Assembly (NCBI GenBank): GCA_003456125.1
Contig: DMPD01000036.1
Location: 1 to 8,850, forward strand
DNA: 8,850 nt
Direction of reading: 5' to 3'
DNA from: Cyanobacteria bacterium UBA8156
GTDB taxonomy: Bacteria > Cyanobacteriota > Cyanobacteriia > Pseudanabaenales > Pseudanabaenaceae
The notes below the pieces were generated by a model. It did not search any database, was not told where the DNA came from, and worked only from the letters and a program-made list of their open reading frames with translations. Each line of letters starts with the position of its first letter. The stretch's first letter is position 1. Made by a program: the position numbers and the translations under genes. Shown here in pieces: positions 1-5,289 of the stretch.

Positions 1-510
1 ATGCACCTGGACTTGACCCCGTTGCTGTTCGGCGTAACCGATTGGCCGTGGTTGGAGAGGCTGTGGGTCTCATTTTGGTTTGGCTTGGCCACACTCATCG
101 CTGCTTTTTTGGTGGATCGGCGGATTCGGCGATCGCAGGGGGATTTTGCCTTTTGGCTCTATTTGTTTGGGCTACTGTCCTTTTGGTTTGGCATGACCCT
201 GATGGAAGGGGGCGACGAATGGCAACGCTTCACCTACTTTCTCATCAACCTGGGGTTGGTGGTGCTGTCGGTACTGCTGCGACGGCGGGTGTTTGCCCTG
301 TTTGGCGGGATGGGATGCCTCGGCTACTTGTCCTACCTTGCCTACCGAGTCTTTCAGGATTCGTTGCTGTTTCCGATCGCTGTTTCGTTGGTCGGGGTGG
401 CGGTGATTGGAGCGGGCGTGCAGTACGCCGCCCATCGTCCTGCCTGGGAGCGGTTTGTGCGCGAAAAGTTGCCGCCAGCGATCCGGGATTTTTTGCCCAC
501 CGATGAATAG
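1..510 (+). CDS. Multi-pass membrane protein of unknown function, probably the C-terminal part
   Basis: The frame is open from the first base, so the ATG at position 1 may be an internal Met and the gene probably begins outside the window. The visible 169 residues hold about five hydrophobic segments, near residues 21-39, 49-68, 78-93, 97-116 and 122-143. Arg-rich loops lie between some of them (residues 40-44, RRIRR; 94-96, RRR), and a short polar tail ends FLPTDE. This predicts an integral membrane protein, with the basic loops probably on the cytoplasmic side. No catalytic motif or signal peptide is visible. I do not recognise the family with confidence; a DUF2157-like membrane protein is one possibility. 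A GC-rich 89-bp gap follows before the next gene on the same strand. The coding call is firm; function and true start are not known. Confidence 0.7.
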   Translation: MHLDLTPLLFGVTDWPWLERLWVSFWFGLATLIAAFLVDRRIRRSQGDFAFWLYLFGLLSFWFGMTLMEGGDEWQRFTYFLINLGLVVLSVLLRRRVFALFGGMGCLGYLSYLAYRVFQDSLLFPIAVSLVGVAVIGAGVQYAAHRPAWERFVREKLPPAIRDFLPTDE

Positions 511-599
511 CCCCTGAGCTGGAGCGGGCCCCAGCCAAGGCCCTCCCCGCCCTGGGTAAGGCTTAAACTGGACATCAGCATTCACCCGTCCACGCAACC

Positions 600-1214
600 A
601 TGGTGACGACTCCCTTGGCCCGCACCATTCTCGAAAACGGCGATCGCCTCACGCGGGGGGAATTTGAGGAGCGCTATGCCGCATCCCATATCAAAAAAGC
701 GGAACTCATTGAGGGAATGGTATACGTGGCTTCTCCCCTCCGCTTCACCGCCCACGGCAAACTCCATGGCCAGATGGTCATTTGGCTTGGGGTATATCAA
801 TCCATGGTCCCAGGACTGGAAGTGGGCATTGAACCGACCGTACGCCTGGATGACCAGAACGAGCTGCAACCCGATGCGGTGCTCTTTCGAGTGGGTGGGA
901 ACGCCCAAATCGATGCCGAGGGTTACCTGACCGGTGCCCCCGAACTCATTGTCGAAATTGCTGCGAGTACGGCTTCCTACGATCTGCACAGCAAAAAGCA
1001 AGTCTATCAACGCAACGGCGTGAAAGAGTACATTGTCTGGCGCACCTTAGACCAGCAAATCGATTGGTTTGTATGGGTAGATGGGGCCTACCAAAATCTA
1101 GCCCCCGATGGCGAGGGCATCCTGCGCAGTCGAGAGTTTCGGGGACTGTGGTTGCCTGTCCGGGGTCTGTTGAGCGGGGATATGGCTGCGGTGCTCGCTA
1201 CCTTGCAAACCTAA
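600..1214 (+). CDS. Uma2 family (DUF820) PD-(D/E)XK endonuclease-like protein
   Basis: This 204-residue protein has the layout of the Uma2/DUF820 family, restriction-endonuclease-fold proteins present in many copies in cyanobacteria and of largely unknown role. Visible landmarks are the N-terminal ELIEGM motif (residues 35-40), where E38 matches the family's conserved acidic position, then QPDAVLF with D92, ELIVEI with E119, and the K132/K133 pair before VYQRNGVKEYIVW. These give the D...E-x-K order of a PD-(D/E)XK active site, so the fold and likely metal site are intact. The length is normal for the family. The ATG at 600 starts directly before the family-typical N-terminus; no clear Shine-Dalgarno sequence precedes it. 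The stop codon overlaps that of the convergent pentapeptide gene by 4 bp. Nuclease activity is inferred from the fold, and the substrate is unknown. Confidence 0.88.
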   Translation: MVTTPLARTILENGDRLTRGEFEERYAASHIKKAELIEGMVYVASPLRFTAHGKLHGQMVIWLGVYQSMVPGLEVGIEPTVRLDDQNELQPDAVLFRVGGNAQIDAEGYLTGAPELIVEIAASTASYDLHSKKQVYQRNGVKEYIVWRTLDQQIDWFVWVDGAYQNLAPDGEGILRSREFRGLWLPVRGLLSGDMAAVLATLQT

Positions 1215-2143
1215 TCCCCGATCGCCAGGGGGCGGGGGCGGACTTCCTCCAGCAAAATTAGGTTGGGCGGCGGCAACTCGGTGAGTACCTGCATATTGGT
1301 GATATCCGCGCCCCGGAAGTTGGCATTATCCAGACAGGCATCCGCCAAAATCGCGCCATGGAGGCAAGCCTGGGCAAAATCCACCCCCTCGAGGTTGGCA
1401 TTGGTCAAAATCCCGTCCCGGAGATTGGCTCCCCGCAACCAACTCCCCTGCCAATCGGTACCGACGGCCACTACCCGTTCTAGATCGGCCCCGGTAAAAT
1501 TGGCGTTGGCGGCCCGCGCACCACTCAGATCGGCTTCCTGGAGATTCGCATCGGTCAAGTTTGCCTCCGTCAGGTTGGCTTCGTTGAGTTCCGCCCGTTG
1601 CAAATGGGCTTCTTGCAAATTGGCGTGGCTGAGGTTGGCCCCCAAGAGTTTTCCTTGGTTTAATCGTGCCCGTACCAAAACGGCCCCGTAGAGGTTGGCC
1701 CCCACCAAGTTGGCTTTGCTCAGGTCGCTGTCGCTGAAGTTAGCCCCTTCCAGACGCGCCGCCTCTAAATCGGCCCCCACCAATTCCGCCCGTTGAAACA
1801 CCCCATGGCTGGCATTGGTGCGGCAGAAGGTGGCCTGCAGCAGGTAAGCCCCCCCGGCAAAAGCGCCGCTCAAATTGGCGGCGGTCAAATCGGCCCGAAA
1901 CAAATCCACATCCCGGAGGGTGGCCCGGCCGAGGTTGGCCCCCTGCAACTGCGCCCCCGCCAAGTTGGCATTGCTGAGGTTGGCCCAGCGCAGGTCTACA
2001 TTTTGGAGGTGGGCTTCCCGCAGCGGCAGTCGTTGGAGATTGGCACCGCTCAGCTCGGGTCGCAATTCGGGGTGCTGCTCCCGCCAGCGATTCCAGTGGG
2101 CACTGCCTTGCTTGAGTATCCCCAGATGCTCTCGATTGGCCAC
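1211..2143 (-). CDS. Pentapeptide repeat protein
   Basis: This is a 310-residue protein built almost wholly of A(D/N)LXX pentapeptides from about residue 31 to 283, roughly 50 repeats. It should fold into a four-sided right-handed beta-helix of about a dozen coils. The first 30 residues (ANREHLGILKQG...WNRWR) match a leader common in cyanobacterial members, and a Pro-rich tail follows the repeats. No membrane segment or signal peptide is seen, so it is probably cytoplasmic. I prefer the GTG at 2143 because GGAAG lies 8 nt upstream and the product begins at the family-typical ANREHL. A GTG at 2152 would add three residues but has no good ribosome site. The repeats become irregular near the middle-to-late coils (VAVGTDWQGSWL). 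Function is unknown; some family members mimic DNA and bind gyrase, but nothing here shows that. Confidence 0.93.
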   Translation of the reverse strand: MANREHLGILKQGSAHWNRWREQHPELRPELSGANLQRLPLREAHLQNVDLRWANLSNANLAGAQLQGANLGRATLRDVDLFRADLTAANLSGAFAGGAYLLQATFCRTNASHGVFQRAELVGADLEAARLEGANFSDSDLSKANLVGANLYGAVLVRARLNQGKLLGANLSHANLQEAHLQRAELNEANLTEANLTDANLQEADLSGARAANANFTGADLERVVAVGTDWQGSWLRGANLRDGILTNANLEGVDFAQACLHGAILADACLDNANFRGADITNMQVLTELPPPNLILLEEVRPRPLAIGD

Positions 2144-2151
2144 GATCGTCA

Positions 2152-2156
2152 CTTCC
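2152..2156 (-). promoter_or_regulatory. Ribosome binding site of the pentapeptide gene
   Basis: Read on the minus strand this is GGAAG, 8 nt before the GTG at 2143. It decides the start: the upstream GTG at 2152 overlaps this site and has no comparable motif at the right distance. A minus-strand ATG at 2160 is followed by a stop after two codons and cannot be the start. Confidence 0.5.
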
Positions 2157-2172
2157 GCATCATCGGCTAAAG

Positions 2173-2187
2173 CATGGCGAAGCCATG
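2173..2187 (-). other. Small perfect hairpin in the pentapeptide gene leader
   Basis: CATGGC and GCCATG form a perfect 6-bp stem around a 3-nt loop (TTC on the minus strand). It ends about 29 nt before the preferred GTG start of the pentapeptide gene, so it could form in the 5' leader of that mRNA. There is no T-tract, so it is not a rho-independent terminator. Its role is unknown. Confidence 0.35.
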
Positions 2188-2190
2188 GCC

Positions 2191-2200
2191 GTTTGCAAAC
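2191..2200. promoter_or_regulatory. Perfect palindrome GTTTGCAAAC, possible operator
   Basis: This is a perfect 10-bp inverted repeat in the divergent region between the pentapeptide gene (minus) and the thioredoxin-fold gene (plus), only 3 bp from the hairpin at 2173-2187. Its position and symmetry fit a dimeric regulator site that could serve both genes. I cannot assign a regulator, and the rest of the divergent region shows no convincing -35/-10 pair on either strand. Confidence 0.3.
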
Positions 2201-2300
2201 CAGAAAATGTCGCAGAAAGTCCCTTGGGCTTGGGGAAATTTGGGCGGCGGCTCCCCCACCGTGGTAAGGTAACGACAGTACGTGCCATCCGCAACAACCT

Positions 2301-2831
2301 ATGGAGATCGGAGCCTACGCACCGGATTTTGAGCTGCCCAGCACCAGCGGCGATGTGGTTCACCTCGCCAAATGCCTTGTGAAACACACGGCGGTCGTGG
2401 TGGTGTTTATGTGCAACCACTGCCCCTACGTCAAAGCCTACAAAGATCGGCTGGTGACCCTCCAACAGGATTTTGCCGAGCGCGGTGTGATGTTTGTTGG
2501 GATCAATGCCAATGATGAGGAAAAATATCCCGAAGACAGCTTCGAGAAGATGAAAACCTACGCGGCGGACTGGGGTCTCAATTTTCCTTACCTGCGCGAT
2601 CGCTCCCAAGATGTGGCCGAATCTTTTGGGGCCCGCTGCACTCCGGAACCCTTCTTGCTGGATCAACAGGGCATTCTGCGCTACCGCGGTCGGATTGATG
2701 ACAATTACAGCAATCCGGCGGCGGTGACCCGTCAAGACCTCCGGGAGGCGATCGAAGCGGTGCTAGCCAACCGTGAGCTTACCCAGCCCCTGGAACCGGC
2801 GATCGGCTGCTCGGTAAAGTGGGCGACCTAA
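2301..2831 (+). CDS. Thioredoxin-fold redoxin (AhpC/TSA-like) with CNHC motif
   Basis: This 176-residue soluble protein opens with the peroxiredoxin/redoxin signature APDFELP (residues 7-13). It carries the redox pair C38-N-H-C41 in the context FMCNHCPYVK. A threonine-cis-proline loop, T114-P115 in RCTPEPF, packs against the active site as in thioredoxins. C113 before that loop and C170 in the C-terminal GCSVKW are conserved in this family and may join in thiol exchange. No signal peptide or membrane anchor is seen, so a cytoplasmic thiol-disulfide role is likely; the partner is unknown. Length is normal for the family. The ATG at 2301 gives the expected N-terminus but has only a weak ribosome site. 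The last codons (GCG ACC TAA) form the first unit of the tandem repeat that runs into the intergenic gap. Confidence 0.92.
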   Translation: MEIGAYAPDFELPSTSGDVVHLAKCLVKHTAVVVVFMCNHCPYVKAYKDRLVTLQQDFAERGVMFVGINANDEEKYPEDSFEKMKTYAADWGLNFPYLRDRSQDVAESFGARCTPEPFLLDQQGILRYRGRIDDNYSNPAAVTRQDLREAIEAVLANRELTQPLEPAIGCSVKWAT

Positions 2832-2881
2832 AAAATGGGTGACCTAAAAATAGGTGGCCTAAAAATAGGCGATCGCAAAAT
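2821..2881. repeat. Tandem minisatellite A: four units of 15-16 bp
   Basis: Four head-to-tail units run 2821-2836, 2837-2851, 2852-2866 and 2867-2881. They read GGGCGACCTAAAAAAT, GGGTGACCTAAAAAT, AGGTGGCCTAAAAAT and AGGCGATCGCAAAAT, a consensus close to RGGYGRCCTAAAAAT. The first unit contains the stop codon of the thioredoxin-fold gene, so the array straddles the CDS end. The fourth unit contains a HIP1 site. There is no dyad symmetry and no terminator shape. Array A opens the 292-bp gap that also holds array B and the ndhM promoter candidate. Confidence 0.8.
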
Positions 2882-2933
2882 GACCGGACTAGCTTGGGTC
2901 TCTTTCTTCGAGGTTAACTTCAGGACACACTTC

Positions 2934-3007
2934 CAATCAATTAAGCCATGGGCCCAATCAATGGGTCTAAGCAATGGGTCTAAGCAAGTTTAAGCAATGG
3001 GTCACAG
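2934..3007. repeat. Tandem minisatellite B: about six units of 13 bp
   Basis: Two identical 13-bp units, CAATGGGTCTAAG, lie at 2959-2971 and 2972-2984. They are flanked by degenerate units: 2934-2945 (CAATCAATTAAG), 2946-2958 (CCATGGGCCCAAT), a 10-bp shortened unit at 2985-2994 (CAAGTTTAAG) and a final unit at 2995-3007 (CAATGGGTCACAG). The unit resembles array A: AATGGGT followed by CTAA occurs in both, with GAC inserted in A. The last unit overlaps the candidate -35 box of ndhM. Confidence 0.8.
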
Positions 3008-3029
3008 AGGCCTTGTCCCTGTCTATGAT
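3001..3029 (+). promoter_or_regulatory. Candidate sigma-70-type promoter of the ndhM operon
   Basis: GTCACA (3001-3006, four of six matches to TTGACA) is followed after exactly 17 nt by TATGAT (3024-3029, five of six matches to TATAAT). Transcription would begin near 3036, giving a leader of roughly 88 nt. TTGTCC/CATACT (3013-3018 and 3037-3042, 18-nt spacer) and a lone TAGAAT at 3082-3087 are weaker alternatives. This is a motif match only. Confidence 0.45.
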
Positions 3030-3111
3030 TCTCGACCATACTGGCGTTTCCGTGAGATGCCTGGATACGGACACAAGTAAATAGAATCTGTGGAATTTAC
3101 CTTAAAAGGTT

Positions 3112-3116
3112 AGGAG
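3112..3116 (+). promoter_or_regulatory. Ribosome binding site of ndhM
   Basis: AGGAG lies 7 nt before the ATG at 3124. It is the clearest Shine-Dalgarno motif in the window, consistent with strong translation of ndhM, and it fixes the start codon. Confidence 0.7.
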
Positions 3117-3123
3117 TGTTTAG

Positions 3124-3486
3124 ATGTTGGTGAAATCAACCACACGCCACATTCACGTTTTTGCAGCAGCTTTGGTGGATGGTGAGCTGGAGGCCAATGA
3201 AACCGATTTGACGTTGGATGTAGACCCCGACAACGAACTAAATTGGACCGATGGGGCTTTGCGCAAGGTCTATGCGAAGTTCGAGGCTTTGGTGGCAGAG
3301 TATGATGGGGCAGAGCTGACGGATTACACGCTGCGCCGGATTGGGTCGGATATGGAGCATTTTGTCCGCGCGTTGCTGCAGGCGGGGGAGGTCACCTACA
3401 ACCTGAATCATCGGGCTCTCAACTACAGCATGGGTTTGCCGCAAATTGTGCCGGTAGAAAATACGACCGATACGGCCGATACTTAA
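3124..3486 (+). CDS. ndhM: NAD(P)H-quinone oxidoreductase subunit M
   Basis: NdhM is a small oxygenic-photosynthesis-specific subunit of the NDH-1 complex. It sits in the membrane-facing hydrophilic arm, where ferredoxin-derived electrons pass to plastoquinone in cyclic flow and respiration. The 120-residue product shows family-typical stretches: MLVKSTTRHIHVF at the N-terminus, LTLDVDPDNELNW near residues 28-40, ALRKVYAKFEALV, LTDYTLRRIGSDMEHFVRAL and a closing YNLNHRALNYSMGLP. It has no membrane segment, as expected for this peripheral subunit. A Thr/Asp-rich tail (ENTTDTADT) extends past the conserved end. It is the first gene of a tightly packed four-gene plus-strand cluster and has its own promoter candidate and a strong ribosome site. 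Confidence 0.96.
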   Translation: MLVKSTTRHIHVFAAALVDGELEANETDLTLDVDPDNELNWTDGALRKVYAKFEALVAEYDGAELTDYTLRRIGSDMEHFVRALLQAGEVTYNLNHRALNYSMGLPQIVPVENTTDTADT

Positions 3487-3495
3487 TCCATCCAT

Positions 3496-3501
3496 AGGGA
3501 G
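3496..3501 (+). promoter_or_regulatory. Ribosome binding site of the DUF2996 gene
   Basis: AGGGAG ends 7 nt before the ATG at 3509 but only 4 nt before the GTG at 3506. This favours the ATG as the true start, one codon inside the longest possible frame. Confidence 0.55.
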
Positions 3502-3508
3502 AGTTGTG

Positions 3509-3889
3509 ATGTCAGAAACCCCAGAAACCGCAGCGAAGCGGCCGGTGAAGGAAAAAGCGCCAGCGTTGGAAGATCTGCCGTTTGCGGAGTTTGTAGGTCA
3601 GCATTTTGTTCCGAAGTTGGGAACCGCCTTGCAGGAGGCGGGGGCTACCGATGCGGTGGTGGAGCTTCAGGATTTGGCGGTGCAGGGGCGGTGGGGGAGC
3701 TATCGGTTTGCCGTGTATTTTGCTAAACCGGAACTGAATGCCCAGAAGGCTTTTGCCTGTGGCCCCCGCGATCGCACGTTGGGGACGTTGGAGCCGTTTT
3801 TGATTGACGAGCGCAAGATAACGTTGGATTTGCTCGTGTTTGGGGTGGTGCAGCGGTTGAATGCGCAAAAGTGGCTGACGATAAATTAG
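3509..3889 (+). CDS. DUF2996 domain-containing protein
   Basis: This is a 126-residue soluble protein of a family I know from cyanobacteria and whose function is undetermined. The recognisable core has LEDLPFAEFVGQHFVPKL near residues 20-37 and a middle beta-rich part (GSYRFAVYF). The strongly conserved end, STLEPFLIDERKITLDLL-like, appears here as TLEPFLIDERKITLDLL followed by VFGVVQRLNAQKWL. The first 20 residues are charged and low in complexity. There is no signal peptide, no membrane span and no obvious catalytic residue set. Only 22 bp separate ndhM from this start, and its last 19 bp overlap the next gene, so co-transcription is likely. Being in an ndhM transcript suggests, but does not show, a link to thylakoid electron transport. 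Confidence 0.9.
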   Translation: MSETPETAAKRPVKEKAPALEDLPFAEFVGQHFVPKLGTALQEAGATDAVVELQDLAVQGRWGSYRFAVYFAKPELNAQKAFACGPRDRTLGTLEPFLIDERKITLDLLVFGVVQRLNAQKWLTIN

Positions 3890-5289
3890 CTGCTCCCCAA
3901 CCTTGGCAGCGCTGGCTGGTGGTGGCGCTTGCGTTCTTCTGCGCGGTGTTCGTGGCCCAAGCCTTGATCGAAAGTGCCCGATCGCCCCAAGCCCAAACCC
4001 AGTTGGATGCGATCGAGACGGACTTGCGGTTGCTGGCCCGCTATGGCGAGGAGGGAGACTTCTTGCCCCAAGCGTTGCAGCAGTACCGACGAGCCCGGGA
4101 ATCGAACCGGCGGGTGGCGGTGCCGACGGGTCTGGATGTGCGGATTGGGTTGTTGGAGGTGGCAGGGGGGGAACCCTCGGCAGCGTTGGCGACCTGGCAG
4201 GGGGCGATCGCCGCGGAGGCTACCCCCACGGTGGATGCCTATGGGGCACGGGTGTTGCAGGGGTTGTGGAGTGAGCCGCCAGCGATTTTGCCGGAGGCGG
4301 AGGCTGTGTTGCAGGAACGGCTGGAGGGGTGGTTTCGGGGGGTGGCCCTAACCCGGTTGTACGAGCTGCAACAACGCGATCGCGATCGGGAGCGCCTGCA
4401 GTCGTCGCTGTTGGTTTTGCGGAACAAGGCCCGGCAACGGCTGTTTTGGGTGAATGGGGTGCCGGTGGTGGTGGGGGGCTTGGGGGCTTGCCTGGGAATG
4501 GGGTTGCTGGTGCAGCGTTGGGGATGGCCGGCGCGATCGCCCCTGTTGGGGCCCCTGTCTTGGGAGCCGGTGCCCTGGCCGTGGGAGCGGGCGTGGACGG
4601 TGATGGTGGTTTGGCTGGCCAGCTTTATTGCTCTATCCCAGGTGTTGCCGGGGCTATTGATGGTGGCGGCGGCTTTGTTGAAGCAGTGGGTCGGCGGCTC
4701 TCCGTTTCGGTATCAGGCAACTACGGTGTTGTTATCCTACGGCTTGACGGTCAGTCCGATGGTGCCGTTGGTAAACGGTTGTGTGCGGGAGGCGGGCTGG
4801 CAAGACCGTTGGCGGGAATTGTGGACCTGGGATCGGCGCGTTTGGCTGTGGGGGATTGGTGGTTATGGGGTGGCCATGCCCTTGGTGCTGGTGGCTTCTT
4901 GGCTGAGCGAACGGCTGTGGCAGGGCCAGGGGGGGGGCAATCCCCTGCTGCCCATTTTGGTGGAAAGCCAAGATAGTGCTGCGAAATTTTTGTTGTGGTT
5001 GACGGTGGCGGTGGCGGCTCCGGTCGCCGAAGAATTTTTGTTTCGGGGGTTTTGGCTGCGATCGCTGTTGCGGACGTTGCCGACTTGGGGGGCGATCGCC
5101 CTTAGTGCCGTGGGGTTTGCGGTGGTGCACCTCAACGCGGTGGATTTGCTCCCCCTGACGGTGTTGGGGGCGGTGTTGGGGTTTGTGTTTGTGCGATCGC
5201 AACGCTTGCCGGCGGTCATCTTGTTGCACGCTTTGTGGAATACCGGTAGTTTTGTGGCGTTGTTGGCTTTGGGTCGGGTGGATGGCTGA
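3871..5289 (+). CDS. CPBP family intramembrane glutamic endopeptidase (CAAX protease-like)
   Basis: This 472-residue membrane protein has the CPBP/ABI (type II CAAX protease, Rce1-like) domain in its last 100 residues. The three catalytic motifs are intact: E387-E388-F-L-F-R392 (EExxxR), F-A-V-V-H420 (FxxxH) and H453-A-L-W-N457 (HxxxN). Hydrophobic spans lie near residues 15-33, 191-213, 242-269, 284-301, 325-344, 372-386, 405-422, 427-441 and 447-466. Between the first and second spans lies a soluble domain of about 150 residues, Ala/Leu/Arg-rich and mostly helical, which may sense or bind a partner. Such N-terminal extensions occur in other cyanobacterial members. The GTG at 3871 lies inside the DUF2996 gene (19-bp overlap) and no other in-frame start precedes the first membrane span, so translation is probably coupled. 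Bacterial members process prenylated or bacteriocin-type peptides or serve in membrane proteolysis; the substrate here is unknown. Confidence 0.92.
   Translation: MADDKLAAPQPWQRWLVVALAFFCAVFVAQALIESARSPQAQTQLDAIETDLRLLARYGEEGDFLPQALQQYRRARESNRRVAVPTGLDVRIGLLEVAGGEPSAALATWQGAIAAEATPTVDAYGARVLQGLWSEPPAILPEAEAVLQERLEGWFRGVALTRLYELQQRDRDRERLQSSLLVLRNKARQRLFWVNGVPVVVGGLGACLGMGLLVQRWGWPARSPLLGPLSWEPVPWPWERAWTVMVVWLASFIALSQVLPGLLMVAAALLKQWVGGSPFRYQATTVLLSYGLTVSPMVPLVNGCVREAGWQDRWRELWTWDRRVWLWGIGGYGVAMPLVLVASWLSERLWQGQGGGNPLLPILVESQDSAAKFLLWLTVAVAAPVAEEFLFRGFWLRSLLRTLPTWGAIALSAVGFAVVHLNAVDLLPLTVLGAVLGFVFVRSQRLPAVILLHALWNTGSFVALLALGRVDG

Noticed and set aside
520..566. GC-rich stretch after the first gene as a terminator
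   Set aside because: CCCAG and CTGGG can pair, but only around a long loop, and no T-tract follows. It is too weak to call.
1261..2060. Regular GTTGGC spacing every 15 bp as a DNA repeat or CRISPR-like array
   Set aside because: It is explained by the A(N/D)LXX codons of the pentapeptide-repeat protein on the minus strand.
600..2152. Uma2 plus pentapeptide genes as a toxin-antitoxin or defence pair
   Set aside because: The genes are convergent, not co-transcribed, and both families are common singletons in cyanobacteria; no partner logic is visible.
2160..2735. Open frame of 191 codons on the minus strand
   Set aside because: It is antisense to the thioredoxin-fold gene, which has clear CNHC and cis-Pro motifs; the minus-strand product shows no family features.
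4090..4112. On the minus strand, GGTTCGATTCC resembles a tRNA T-arm / B-box
   Set aside because: The flanking bases do not form a proper 5-bp T-stem, no anticodon arm or acceptor stem can be folded, and it lies within well-supported protease coding sequence.
4329..4976. Gly/Ala-rich open frame of 215 codons on the plus strand
   Set aside because: It is an out-of-frame reading of the protease gene, low in complexity and with no recognisable domain.
5183..5281. N-terminal extension of the recombinase to an ATG at 5183
   Set aside because: The extra 33 residues (Cys/Arg/Trp-rich) are read from the protease gene in another frame; the ATG at 5282 gives the expected Arm-domain start.
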